NCBI GenBank assembly: GCA_902801175.1
Contig: CADCHF010000043.1
Span: forward strand, 1-44,769
DNA length: 44,769 nucleotides
DNA from: an uncultured Coriobacteriaceae bacterium
GTDB taxonomy: Bacteria > Actinomycetota > Coriobacteriia > Coriobacteriales > Atopobiaceae
Direction: 5' to 3'
In this document: positions 1-7,230 of the stretch, in pieces
How positions within the stretch are numbered: the first letter of the stretch is position 1
How the letters are laid out: each line of letters opens with the position of its first letter
Notes under the pieces: model-generated
What the model was told of the DNA's origin: nothing
Databases searched by the model: none
The model's input: the letters and a program-made list of their open reading frames with translations, nothing else
Program-made: the position numbers and the translations under genes

Positions 1-130
1 AGGGGCCAGCACCAAGGTTAGGAAATCAAGAGACATGAGAATGTTGAAATCCCAAAGGCTCGGGCCGGCCCCTCAGGGCCAACGAGAACTGTAATGGGGG
101 AGAATCTGGCACGCGCGAATGCGATCGTGG

Positions 131-170
131 GGCGGTGTGTCATGGGGGACGTCCCCGCTGACACACCGCC
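131..170. repeat. Palindromic intergenic repeat, best copy
   Basis: Perfect 12-base arms GGCGGTGTGTCA and TGACACACCGCC enclose a 16-base centre that contains GGGGACGTCCCC, itself a palindrome. Relatives lie at 202-229, 308-324, 4464-4484, 4517-4536, 5291-5317, 8084-8117, 42889-42920 and 42988-43021. The sequence TGCAGGTT follows this copy and also the copy at 42988, so the repeated unit extends beyond the palindrome. Confidence 0.8.
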
Positions 171-201
171 TGCAGGTTGAACTCGGCGCGGACCTGAGGT
201 C

Positions 202-229
202 GTGTTTTGGGGACGTAAATTAGACACAC
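202..229. repeat. Degenerate copy of the palindromic repeat
   Basis: A GTGTTTT left part, the core GGGGACGTA and an AGACACAC right part match the layout of the copy at 131-170 with several mismatches. It may be a decayed member of the family. Confidence 0.45.
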
Positions 230-307
230 TCTGAAACACGTCCAACCTGACGTCGGCCGCTCTCGACGATCATCTATCCCGACAGCTTGACTGAGAGCCT
301 CAAACTA

Positions 308-324
308 TACGTCCCCTCAACACG
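308..324. repeat. Half copy of the palindromic repeat
   Basis: The sequence TACGTCCCCTCAACACG is the right half of the family consensus. It lies three bases beyond the stop codon of the minus-strand nitroreductase, consistent with a preference for gene 3' ends. Confidence 0.4.
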
Positions 325-326
325 CT

Positions 327-854
327 CTACAGCACCTGGCAGATTTCCTCCAGGCTCTTGCGCCTAAAGTGCCAGCTAGAGGGATTGGCGTTCTCTGCCG
401 GATAGCCCATGGGCATCATGGCCACAATCTTCCACGAGGCAGGGATGCTAAACACCTGGCGCATCACGCGCTCGTCGAAACCACGCACCCAAGTGGAACC
501 TACGCCGCATTCCCACGCCTCCATCATCATGTGGTCGAGCGCGATGGTCGCGTCCATCTCAGCAGAGTCGGCACCGTCCGCGTTCTTCCACGACTCGGTG
601 AGGTCAGCGCACACGAGCAGCACCGTCGGCGCGTTAAAAGCCCAGTGCGTGACCGAACGGACGGCTGCTATGGCCTCCTCCGACTGCAGCACGAGCACGC
701 GTTGTGGCTGGTAGTTGCAGGCGCTGGGGGCGTTGCGACCAGCCTCCAAGATGCGCGCCATGTGCTCGTCGCTTATTTGTTCTGGCGCAAACTTGCGCAC
801 GCTCCAACGCTCGCGCGTCATGTTGAGAAACGTGGTGTCGTTCGGTATGGTCAT
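327..854 (-). CDS. Nitroreductase family protein
   Basis: This is a 175-aa FMN-dependent nitroreductase, the usual length for small members of the family, which reduce nitro groups, quinones or flavins with NAD(P)H in the cytoplasm as homodimers. Visible family motifs are the N-terminal RWSVRKF (flavin phosphate binding), APSACNYQPQ near residue 50, WECGVGSTWVRG in the middle and MGYPAE near the end. The ATG at 854 is chosen because AAAGGAGA lies just upstream and the longer open frame above it shows no homology. It lies downstream of the radical SAM gene on the same strand with a 73-base gap and may be co-transcribed. The substrate cannot be read from sequence. Confidence 0.88.
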   Translation of the reverse strand: MTIPNDTTFLNMTRERWSVRKFAPEQISDEHMARILEAGRNAPSACNYQPQRVLVLQSEEAIAAVRSVTHWAFNAPTVLLVCADLTESWKNADGADSAEMDATIALDHMMMEAWECGVGSTWVRGFDERVMRQVFSIPASWKIVAMMPMGYPAENANPSSWHFRRKSLEEICQVL

Positions 855-927
855 GTCTTCTCCTTTGGGTGGGAGGGGGGTGTGTCGGGGAGACGCTGGC
901 ACGCCCGAAGCTCGTGCTGCTGGATCG

Positions 928-1809
928 CTAGAGCGTCTGCTTGCGGGCGCGCATCCAGGCCAGCACGTCCATGTTGGCGTGAACGAGCCCGTCCTGTAGC
1001 GCGGCCATGATCTGGTCCTTGCGCTCAAGGAAGTTGGGTCCGGTGAGGTTTGTGCCGCCAACGGTGTGGTGCGTGATGAAGCTGCAGTCGCAGGTGAGGT
1101 TTTGCACAAACAGCAGCAGCTCCTCGAGCATCTCGCGCTCGGTTAGCGGGTCAAACTCGCCGCGCTCGGCCTCGTCCAAAAGTGGCGTGCCGGGGAAGAG
1201 CGTGAGCCCGCCGGTGCCCACCAGCATGGGGTGCGTCTGGCTCATTATCTTTGCAGAGTTGACGGCGTGCTCGTGGCTGTGACTGCGGCCGGCAACGCCG
1301 TTGAGGAACGTGTGCCAATAGGCAATGCCCGCCTCGTCAAGCTTGGCGCACTGCTCAACGATGTCGTTCGCATGATAGCCCTTGTTGATGCGATCGAGCG
1401 TCCAGTCATCGCCGCTCTCGGTGCCCATAGAAATCTCGTCCATGCCAAGGTCGCGGAGCTTGCGCAGCTGGTCTACGGTCTTGTTGCGCAGGTCGGTGAC
1501 TCGCCCAGCAGTGTAGATGTGCTCCATGTTGGGCAGGTACTCGTTGATCTTTTCCAGGATGGGTGCCAGACGGTCGTAACTGAGTGCCAGCGGATTGGCC
1601 GAGAGCAGCTGGATGGTGCGCGCGTGCGGCGTGATGGTCGCAATCTCGGCGAGGTCTGCCTCGATCTGGTCCATAGACGCTACGCCAAAGTTCACGTCCT
1701 TGTACATGGTGCAGAACTTGCACTTGTTGTGCGTGCAGCCGCGCGTGACCTCCAGCAGCGGCCAGGTTGGCCAGTAGGGGTTGCGGTAGACGGGTTCGGT
1801 GAAGTGCAT
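928..1809 (-). CDS. Radical SAM protein with CX4CX2C motif
   Basis: The 293-aa product is a radical SAM enzyme of the COG1032/Elp3-like type. Its cluster motif reads GCTHNKCKFCTMY near residue 25, that is C-x4-C-x2-C rather than the usual C-x3-C-x2-C; I recall this spacing from a subgroup of uncharacterised anaerobe proteins. The TIM-barrel signatures MGTESGDD and LFPGTPLLDEAERG (residues ~130-215) and a conserved tail TCDCSFITHHTVGGTNLTGPNF follow. No SPASM or B12-binding domain is present. The start at 1809 has AGGAAGAAAGG ahead of it. The gene is divergent from the TetR regulator, and the operator-like palindrome at 1873-1897 probably controls both. The reaction is unknown. Confidence 0.88.
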   Translation of the reverse strand: MHFTEPVYRNPYWPTWPLLEVTRGCTHNKCKFCTMYKDVNFGVASMDQIEADLAEIATITPHARTIQLLSANPLALSYDRLAPILEKINEYLPNMEHIYTAGRVTDLRNKTVDQLRKLRDLGMDEISMGTESGDDWTLDRINKGYHANDIVEQCAKLDEAGIAYWHTFLNGVAGRSHSHEHAVNSAKIMSQTHPMLVGTGGLTLFPGTPLLDEAERGEFDPLTEREMLEELLLFVQNLTCDCSFITHHTVGGTNLTGPNFLERKDQIMAALQDGLVHANMDVLAWMRARKQTL

Positions 1810-1872
1810 GGGGTGCCTTTCTTCCTTCGTGTTTGGTCGAATAGAGCTTACCGCCGTGCGCTTTCATTCAGA

Positions 1873-1897
1873 CCGTACATAACGCTATTATGTACGG
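1873..1897. promoter_or_regulatory. Perfect palindromic operator, TetR type
   Basis: Arms CCGTACATAA and TTATGTACGG are perfect inverted repeats separated by CGCTA. The site lies between the divergent radical SAM gene and the TetR regulator, and TATTAT within it could be the -10 box of the regulator promoter. Size, symmetry and position are typical of an autoregulatory TetR-family operator that also controls the divergent gene. Confidence 0.75.
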
Positions 1898-1918
1898 TAG
1901 TACGAGAGGGGAGCGGGT

Positions 1919-2476
1919 TTGGCTGCACGAGATACCAAGCGCATGTTTGCGGACGAGCTGGCAGCCATGATGGCGCGTACGCCACTCTCCAAAGTGCGAG
2001 TGGCCGACCTCTGTGCGCGCTGCGGGGTGGAGCGGCGCGTCTTCTACTATCACTTCAAGGACAAGTACGACCTTGTTGCGTGGATGTTTGAGCAGGACCG
2101 TGCGGCTGCGGCTGAGACATGCGTCCCGTATACGCAGGAGTTTTATGCCGAGGCGCATCGGCTGCTTTGGGTCAGGCGCGACTTTTATCGCCGGGCATTT
2201 GAGGAGGATACGCAGAACTCCATCGAGCGCTATCTGCTGCAGCTCAGCGTTGAGGCAAACGAGGCAGCACTCAAACGTCACCTGGGCGTTGCCAAGCTTG
2301 CGCGCGAGCACGCGTTTGAGGCTCGCCACTTTGCGCACGGCAATGTTGGTTGCGTCATAGACTGGATGCGCGGGAGTTTTGCAGCTACGCCTGAGCAGCT
2401 GGCGGCATTCATGTTTATGTGTATGCCGCAAACGCTGCGTGCGGCATATGACACGCTGGCCAACTCCAAGCGATAG
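1919..2476 (+). CDS. TetR/AcrR family transcriptional regulator
   Basis: The 185-aa protein has an N-terminal helix-turn-helix (VRVADLCARCGVERRVFYYHFKDKYDLV, residues ~24-52), the TetR signature, followed by an all-helical ligand domain with a C-terminal region like that of TetR proteins linked to the DhaS group. The start is a TTG at 1919 with GAGAGGGGAG upstream; an ATG eight codons later would remove only the disordered N-terminus. It is divergent from the radical SAM gene with a perfect 10-base inverted repeat between them, so it most likely represses itself and the radical SAM/nitroreductase genes in response to an unknown small molecule. Confidence 0.87.
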   Translation: MAARDTKRMFADELAAMMARTPLSKVRVADLCARCGVERRVFYYHFKDKYDLVAWMFEQDRAAAAETCVPYTQEFYAEAHRLLWVRRDFYRRAFEEDTQNSIERYLLQLSVEANEAALKRHLGVAKLAREHAFEARHFAHGNVGCVIDWMRGSFAATPEQLAAFMFMCMPQTLRAAYDTLANSKR

Positions 2477-2551
2477 GACTCGCAGCCGTTCAGGCTGCCG
2501 TCGCGTACATTTCTGAGGGTTTGTTTGAATGCGTGGCTGTTTGGGCGCGAT

Positions 2552-2688
2552 CCCCTGCACGGTATGTCAGCTGCGCGAAGTAGATACATGATTGCCGAAG
2601 TAGTCACGAACAAAACCGCAGGTCGTGGACGGCTGATACTTCTGGTGACTGCGAGTCTACTTCGCGCAGATGACATACCGTGCAGGGG
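2552..2688. mobile_element. MITE-like element with 33-bp inverted termini
   Basis: Positions 2552-2584 and 2656-2688 are 33-base inverted repeats with one mismatch, beginning CCCCTGCACGGTATGTCA and ending in CTACTTCGCGC on the inner side. The 71-base centre contains a further CGAAGTAG and a CACGA/TCGTG stem. No protein is encoded and no clear target-site duplication is visible. It sits alone in the 479-base gap 2477-2955; the rest of that gap (2689-2955) is an AT-richer leader before the flavoprotein gene with no recognised feature. It may be a non-autonomous transposable element or a structured RNA; I do not recognise the family. Confidence 0.6.
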
Positions 2689-2955
2689 TACGGTGCGTTA
2701 TGCAGGAAAAGCCTGTGCAAACCGTGCAATCACACCGCATTTGCTTGCCTGCTGAGCTCGTTTGCATCTTTGAGGTCCACGTGTGCCCGCACATGCCAAT
2801 GATCTTAGTCAAATCGATACGCAACTGTTATGAGAAGGAAAAAACGATAGGCATTTGTTATCTGCGTCCTTGGCTCTGAAAATGAAATCAGGCACAAACG
2901 AGGAGTGTCCGCCTGGGACTTCCACAAAAGCTGATTGAAGGAGCGGGAAGCCACA

Positions 2956-3891
2956 ATGAACATCGTCATTCTCAACGGAAGCCCGCGGCCGCACGGAAAC
3001 ACGGCCGCCATGGTGGCAGCCTATCGCGAAGGCGCTGAATCCGCAGGTCATAAGGTCATCGTGTTTGACGTGTGCCGCATGCACGTGGCAGGATGCCTGG
3101 CTTGCGAGTACTGCCACACCAAGGAGCAGCGTACTTGCATCCAAAAGGACGACATGCAGCAGATCTATCCTGCGCTTGACGAAGCGGACATGCTCGTGCT
3201 CGCCTCGCCCGTTTACTATCACGGTCTGTCTGGCCAGCTAAAGTGCGTCATTGACCGCATCTATGCGCCGGGCTATCCGCGCCGTCTGCGCAAGGCGGCC
3301 CTGCTGCTCAGCTCAGGCAGCAAGGGCGTGTACGGTGGGGCCGTCTACACTTACCAGCACTCATTCTTGGGGTGGCTGCACCTCGAAGACATGGGCGTCT
3401 TTGTTGCCGCTGGCGACGAGAACAAGTCTCCACAGTTGCTTGAGCGTTTGCGTGCCGCAGGTGCGGCGCTTACCGATCCCGATGACCACAACATTGCCCG
3501 CCTGGTCATTCGGGCCGGAGACGTCGAGGTCAAAGCTTCCCTCAACCAGACGCAGGCCGCGCGCGACCTTATGAACCGACTGCCACTCACCGTGAGCGGA
3601 ACCGACTCGGGCGTGGACTATTGCTGCGAGCTCAAGGAGGGCGCCTTTGACGAGGCAGAGAAGCAGCAGGGCTGGAGCGATGGCGATGTGAGCGTGGCTG
3701 ACGGATGGTTTGCCATCCTTCACAGTGGGCAGGAACAGTCGCAAGGCTGTCGCGTGATGGTGGTGGCTCATCTGGACGAGGCAGCAAACGCGCAGATCAG
3801 AGCCCTGCCGCAACAGGCGACCTTTGAGCTCAGCCTTGAGGAACCCTATGTCTCGGCGCATGACTTTGAGTCGCTGGAGGGTCAGTCATGA
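2956..3891 (+). CDS. FMN reductase fused to cyclophilin-like domain
   Basis: The 311-aa protein has two domains. Residues 1-~180 are a flavodoxin-fold NAD(P)H-dependent FMN reductase: GSPRPHGNT (8-16) binds the FMN phosphate, ASPVYYHG (83-90) contacts the isoalloxazine, and cysteines 47, 50, 53 and 61 form the extra cluster often seen in anaerobe iron-sulfur flavoproteins. Residues ~185-292 (ASLNQTQAARDLMNRLPLTV ... QGWSDGDVSVADGWFAILH) are a bacterial cyclophilin-like domain. The ATG at 2956 follows AAGGAGCGG; a TTG seven codons earlier overlaps that ribosome site. The stop overlaps the next start (ATGA), so the two genes are coupled, and the next gene carries the same C-terminal domain. The fusion is unusual and its substrate unknown. 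Confidence 0.85.
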   Translation: MNIVILNGSPRPHGNTAAMVAAYREGAESAGHKVIVFDVCRMHVAGCLACEYCHTKEQRTCIQKDDMQQIYPALDEADMLVLASPVYYHGLSGQLKCVIDRIYAPGYPRRLRKAALLLSSGSKGVYGGAVYTYQHSFLGWLHLEDMGVFVAAGDENKSPQLLERLRAAGAALTDPDDHNIARLVIRAGDVEVKASLNQTQAARDLMNRLPLTVSGTDSGVDYCCELKEGAFDEAEKQQGWSDGDVSVADGWFAILHSGQEQSQGCRVMVVAHLDEAANAQIRALPQQATFELSLEEPYVSAHDFESLEGQS

Positions 3892-4457
3892 GGGAGTTGC
3901 TTTCGCGACGTACGTTCCTGCGGGGTGCCGCCGCAGCAATGGTACTTGGACTGATGGGCTGCGCATCGGCAGCGCCTCAGGAAGAAGCGAGCCAGCAGAG
4001 CTTGGAGACGGCGCAAACCGACGGGGCAGATCAGGGCGAACAAGAGTCGCAAGACTCGCAATCGCAGGAAGATGACACTACACAGCAGGAGGAGAGCACC
4101 ATGCAAATCTCAGTCACGGTTAACGACGTGCCCTTCACGGCGACTATCGAGGACACCGTTACAGGGCAGGCGCTGCTCGAACGCCTACCGCTCACGCTTT
4201 CCATGGACGAGCTCCACGGCAACGAGAAGTACTGCTACACGGGCGAGCCCTTTGGCGGCGAATGCTATGTGCCCGACACCATCGAGGCAGGTGACCTGCT
4301 GGTATTTGGCTCCGACTGCCTCGTGCTCTTCTACGAGACCTTTGCCAACGGCGGCTGGAGCTATGCACGCGTGGGAAAGATCGACGACCTCGCCGGTCTT
4401 GCAGAGGCGTGCGGCACCGGAGCTGCAACCGTGACGTTTGAATTCGGTGTTCGCTGA
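3888..4457 (+). CDS. Tat-exported lipoprotein, cyclophilin-like domain
   Basis: The 189-aa protein starts with a twin-arginine signal (SRRTFLRG, residues 6-13), a hydrophobic stretch and a lipobox LMGC with Cys25, so it is probably a surface lipoprotein. Residues ~26-70 are an acidic Gln/Glu/Ser linker. Residues ~73-189 are a cyclophilin-like domain (ALLERLPLTLSMDELHGNEK ... AGDLLVFGSDCLVLFYETF) of the same family as the C-terminal half of the preceding protein. The start overlaps the upstream stop. The pair suggests a cytoplasmic flavoenzyme and an extracellular partner using the same ligand or protein-binding fold. Tat export implies folding before secretion. Confidence 0.86.
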   Translation: MRELLSRRTFLRGAAAAMVLGLMGCASAAPQEEASQQSLETAQTDGADQGEQESQDSQSQEDDTTQQEESTMQISVTVNDVPFTATIEDTVTGQALLERLPLTLSMDELHGNEKYCYTGEPFGGECYVPDTIEAGDLLVFGSDCLVLFYETFANGGWSYARVGKIDDLAGLAEACGTGAATVTFEFGVR

Positions 4458-4463
4458 TAAGGA

Positions 4464-4536
4464 GTACGTTCCCCTGGCGCACCCTCGATGCAGCCTGACC
4501 TCCGGGGTGGCAAACCGTACGTCCCCTTGACACGTG
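4464..4536. repeat. Two half copies of the palindromic repeat
   Basis: GTACGTTCCCCTGGCGCACCC at 4464-4484 and GTACGTCCCCTTGACACG at 4517-4534 are right-half copies of the repeat seen whole at 131-170. They lie directly after the lipoprotein gene stop, again at a gene 3' end. Confidence 0.45.
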
Positions 4537-4610
4537 CTAAATGGCAAGAGCATGCTTTAACGCGAGCTTCCTTTTGGATAAGCCCTTTGCTGGCTGCAAG
4601 GAGAATAGCC

Positions 4611-5198
4611 GTGAACACCACCATTGAGTACTTTGACGAGAAGGCCGAGCGCTGCTTTGCCGACGCGTTCACCATCACCGAGCGCACCAACCAGGATCGC
4701 TTTATCGCGGAGCTCCCGGCGGGCGGATCCATCTTGGACTTTGGATGCGGCTCTGGTCGTGACACGGCCTACTTCCGCGAGAAGGGCTTTGTCGTGACTC
4801 CTACAGACGGGTCGGCGCGGATGTGTGCGCTCGCGTCTGACTACCTGGGCACGCCCGTCAGCGTTCAGGAGTTCAACGAGCTTGCCGACGTGGAGCTCTA
4901 CGATGGCATCTTTGCTTCGGCATCCATCATGCATTTGGAGTACGAGCGGCTCGTGGAGCTTATGCCCAAGCTGGCGCTGGCCCTCAAGCCGGGCGGGGTG
5001 CTTTATGTCTCGTTCAAGTATGGCGAGCATGATGGCTACCTGGGCAAACGCTACTACACCTACATGACCGAGGAGCGCTTTGCCAGGCTGGTGGCAACGG
5101 TACCCGAACTCACGGTGACGCAGATGGGCGTCTTTGGCAACGAGCATCCCAGCCAGCCCGACTTCCGCTGGCTCTGGGTGCTGCTTCGCAAGCGTTAG
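4611..5198 (+). CDS. Class I SAM-dependent methyltransferase
   Basis: The 195-aa protein is a small Rossmann-fold methyltransferase. Motif I is ILDFGCGSGRDT (residues 41-52), followed by the acidic loop VTPTDGSARM and the post-motif LKPGGVLYVSFKYG. It resembles the tellurite-resistance/UbiE-like group that includes many uncharacterised enzymes. The GTG at 4611 is preferred because AAGGAGA sits six bases upstream; the open frame extends further up but that part contains half copies of an intergenic repeat and is not coding. The substrate is unknown. It stands alone between repeat-bearing intergenic regions. Confidence 0.85.
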   Translation: MNTTIEYFDEKAERCFADAFTITERTNQDRFIAELPAGGSILDFGCGSGRDTAYFREKGFVVTPTDGSARMCALASDYLGTPVSVQEFNELADVELYDGIFASASIMHLEYERLVELMPKLALALKPGGVLYVSFKYGEHDGYLGKRYYTYMTEERFARLVATVPELTVTQMGVFGNEHPSQPDFRWLWVLLRKR

Positions 5199-5290
5199 GG
5201 CGAATGAAAGGGTGTGCAAGCGGCGATGTGCGCTTGACGCCCTCGATTAACCTGACACGCCCTTCGAGCTGGCCGCACCTTCCAATCCGC

Positions 5291-5317
5291 GTGTGTCGAA
5301 GCGTCCCTCTGACACAC
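5291..5317. repeat. Copy of the palindromic repeat
   Basis: GTGTGTC and GACACAC arms flank a 13-base centre with GCGTCCCTC, a reduced version of the family core. It lies downstream of the methyltransferase in the 260-base gap before the cupin gene. Confidence 0.55.
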
Positions 5318-5415
5318 CTGCCTGGGACATCAGTATGCATCAAACGCAAGGTGAACCACGTGACGCGCAAGCCGCGTACGGCGTTACTTGGACTAAGGTA
5401 GACGCAACGAAAGAC

Positions 5416-5436
5416 GCGGGGCCACGCTGGCCCCGC
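5416..5436 (+). promoter_or_regulatory. GC-rich leader hairpin before cupin gene
   Basis: GCGGGGCCA and TGGCCCCGC form a perfect 9-base stem with a CGC loop 22 bases upstream of the cupin start. The stem resembles the PTS terminators at 15848 and 25747 but no T tract follows, so it may be an attenuator, an mRNA-stabilising stem or a decayed terminator. Confidence 0.4.
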
Positions 5437-5458
5437 GCGGCAGAGAGAGGGACCCACC

Positions 5459-5872
5459 ATGATGACCTTTGACGAGTACCAGGCAACGCTTCCCATGCCC
5501 ATTGGCCCCAAGCTGGACAATCCCCACTTCACGGGCGACGTGTGGCTGGTGCCCCTGGTGACGGGCAACGACGTGCAGACCCAGATGGTCACCTTTGCCC
5601 CCGGCTGCATCAACGACTATCACATCCATCACGGCTCCGAGCAGACCATCATCTGCACCGGAGGCCGCGGCTGGTACCAGGAGGAGGGCAAGCCTGCTAT
5701 CGAGATGAAGCCCGGCGACGCCATCGCCATCCCTGTGGAAGTGCGCCACTGGCACGGCGCTGCCAAGGACAGCTGGTTCAGCCACATCGTGGTCTACAGC
5801 CGCGCGCACGAGGGCTTCCATGCCGAGTGGTGCGAGCCCGTGCCGCAGGAGATCTACGACGGCCTGGAGTAG
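5459..5872 (+). CDS. Cupin domain protein
   Basis: The 137-aa single-domain cupin carries motif 1 (YHIHHGSEQTIICTGGRGW, metal ligands His-His-Glu) and motif 2 (PGDAIAIPVEVRHWHGA, last His ligand). Similar proteins are often encoded beside carboxymuconolactone decarboxylase-like or aldo-keto reductase genes in anaerobes. Two ATGs in a row begin the gene, preceded by GAGAGAGGGA. The alpha/beta hydrolase gene follows after 42 bases on the same strand and probably shares the transcript. A metal-dependent small-molecule role is likely but the substrate is not known. Confidence 0.86.
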   Translation: MMTFDEYQATLPMPIGPKLDNPHFTGDVWLVPLVTGNDVQTQMVTFAPGCINDYHIHHGSEQTIICTGGRGWYQEEGKPAIEMKPGDAIAIPVEVRHWHGAAKDSWFSHIVVYSRAHEGFHAEWCEPVPQEIYDGLE

Positions 5873-5914
5873 GGACACATTCGCATTACGACGGTTACGA
5901 CGCGAGGAGCGCGC

Positions 5915-6925
5915 ATGAACTACCAGCCAAGAAATCCCCAGCCCTATCAGGACAATCCCTTCGGCTTCGTCTACGGCGACGCACTGACGGCCAACGTCGA
6001 GGGTGCTGTTAACGTGCACCCCATCGCCTACGATGCAAACGGCGTGACCGTGGCCGCTAACGTCTACACGCCCGCTGGCTACCGCGCGGACGGCTCGTAC
6101 GCGGGCATCGTGGTCGGTCATCCCAATGGTGCGGTCAAGGAGCAGGCGGCGGGCCTCTACGCTCAGCGCCTTGCACAGGCGGGCTTTGTGACCATTGCCT
6201 TTGACGCCGTGACCACGGGCGAGAGCGGGGGAGAGCCGCGCAACCGCGATATCCCGTACCTGCGCGTGGAGGACTACCGCCTGGCGGCCGACGTCCTCTC
6301 CACGTTCCCCGGCGTGGACGCAACACGCTTGGCTGTGCTCGGCATCTGCGGTGGTGGCGGCTACGCGCTCTCGGCCGCGCAGATGGACAAGCGCTTCCGC
6401 GCCGTGGCCGTCGTGTCCATGTTCAACACCGGCTCGGTGCGCCGCGAGGGCTTCATCAAGTCTCAGGCAGATAGCGTGCTCAAGCGCCTGCATGACGTGG
6501 CTGACCTGCGTGCGCGCGAGGTGCAGGCGGGCGAGCTCACCTACAACGGCAACATGGGCGACATGGACCCCGAAGTGGGCCACAAGCTACCCTTCGACAT
6601 GTACCGTGAGGGCTACGAGTACTATGTTGAGACCCACGCGCATCCGCGTGCGCTCTCCCGCTTTGCCCAGCGCGACCTGATGGACCTCTTTGCTTGGGAT
6701 CCCGACGACTTCATGTACCTCGTCGATCAGCCGCTGCTTTTGGTGGTGGGGGAGAAGGCCGACACGGCCTACATGTCCCAGAGCGCCTTTGAGGCTGCAA
6801 CTGGTACCGCGGACAAGGAGCTCTACACGGTGGCTGGCGCCACGCACGTTGACCTCTACTGGCGTCCCGGCATGGTGGACGACGCGCTTGCCAAGCTGGT
6901 GGCGTTCTTTAGGAGCAAGATTTAG
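5915..6925 (+). CDS. Alpha/beta hydrolase, YcjY/dienelactone type
   Basis: The 336-aa hydrolase has the fold signatures IVVGHPNGAVKEQ (residues 65-77), FVTIAFDAVTTGESGG and a nucleophile elbow GICGGGGY in which Cys145 replaces the usual serine, as in dienelactone hydrolase-like enzymes. His311 in GATHVDLY is the likely catalytic histidine and the aspartate lies in VVGEKADTAY. Length and motifs fit the YcjY-like family of E. coli, whose activity is uncertain. GAGGAGCG precedes the start. It follows the cupin gene and ends at a strong hairpin shared with the convergent peptide gene. Confidence 0.85.
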   Translation: MNYQPRNPQPYQDNPFGFVYGDALTANVEGAVNVHPIAYDANGVTVAANVYTPAGYRADGSYAGIVVGHPNGAVKEQAAGLYAQRLAQAGFVTIAFDAVTTGESGGEPRNRDIPYLRVEDYRLAADVLSTFPGVDATRLAVLGICGGGGYALSAAQMDKRFRAVAVVSMFNTGSVRREGFIKSQADSVLKRLHDVADLRAREVQAGELTYNGNMGDMDPEVGHKLPFDMYREGYEYYVETHAHPRALSRFAQRDLMDLFAWDPDDFMYLVDQPLLLVVGEKADTAYMSQSAFEAATGTADKELYTVAGATHVDLYWRPGMVDDALAKLVAFFRSKI

Positions 6926-6945
6926 CTATCGACTTGCCAACGGAA

Positions 6946-6987
6946 AGCTCGCCTGCAGAGGACATCCCTGCAGGTGAGCTATGTTTT
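6946..6987. terminator. Bidirectional terminator hairpin
   Basis: AGCTCGCCTGCAG and CTGCAGGTGAGCT form a 13-base stem with one mismatched position, loop AGGACATCC, followed by ATGTTTT. It sits between the convergent alpha/beta hydrolase and small peptide gene and could serve both. Confidence 0.65.
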
Positions 6988-7005
6988 GCCTATGGCGCTA
7001 TTGGC

Positions 7006-7230
7006 TTACGCGGCGTTATAACTGTTGGTCGGAATCTGGGGTATCTCGTCCCAGTTGCTAAAGCTCTTCAGGTACTCGAGCCTTTCGAGCATCTCGTCAA
7101 AGGAGCTTCCGAGCCTTTTGAAGATGGCGCCCATGCGCTGCAGGTTCTCCCTCGAGAGATCGTCTACAACGCCGCCGGAGATGCTCTCGAGCATGTCCTC
7201 GGGAATCTCGATGTCTTTACCCTGTGTCAT
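7006..7230 (-). CDS. Double-glycine leader peptide, putative
   Basis: The 74-aa product begins with a leader ending IPEDMLESISGG (residues 9-20), the pattern of double-glycine leaders cleaved by C39-peptidase ABC exporters (acidic residues, Met/Leu at -8/-7 and Ile at -4, GG at -2/-1). The 54-residue remainder is charged and helical (LSRENLQRMGAIFKRLGSSFDEMLERLEYLKSF) with no cysteine, so it is not an obvious lanthipeptide core. The ATG at 7230 is chosen for its GAGAGAGGAC ribosome site; an upstream in-frame ATG at 7251 overlaps that site. No peptidase-containing transporter or immunity gene is recognised in the window. It could be a bacteriocin, a signalling peptide or a RiPP precursor. Confidence 0.6.
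   Translation of the reverse strand: MTQGKDIEIPEDMLESISGGVVDDLSRENLQRMGAIFKRLGSSFDEMLERLEYLKSFSNWDEIPQIPTNSYNAA

Larger units (their letters stand above)
1..326. other. Non-coding left edge with palindromic repeats
   Basis: No convincing gene is visible in this stretch. The only long open frame, on the minus strand, runs straight through the palindrome at 131-170 and looks like no known protein. The stretch holds one perfect copy, one degenerate copy and one half copy of the TGTGTCA/TGACACA repeat family, plus a small GGCCC/GGGCC hairpin at 67-80. It probably contains the 3' flank of a gene lying left of the window. Confidence 0.5.

Noticed and set aside
18..245. 75-codon minus-strand open frame at left edge
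   Set aside because: It reads straight through the palindromic repeat, has no ribosome site and no family resemblance.
2525..2755. Open frames across the 33-bp inverted repeats
   Set aside because: They are translations of the repeat arms; coding on both strands is expected from a palindrome in GC-rich DNA.
2935..2955. TTG as start of the FMN reductase fusion
   Set aside because: It would place the start inside the AAGGAGCGG ribosome site; the ATG at 2956 fits the flavodoxin fold start.
4488..4610. Upstream extension of the methyltransferase
   Set aside because: The extra 41 codons include the intergenic repeat half copies, and a good ribosome site precedes the GTG at 4611.
5416..5436. Terminator call for the cupin leader hairpin
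   Set aside because: No T tract follows and the stem lies inside the leader just before the ribosome site, so only a regulatory stem is claimed.
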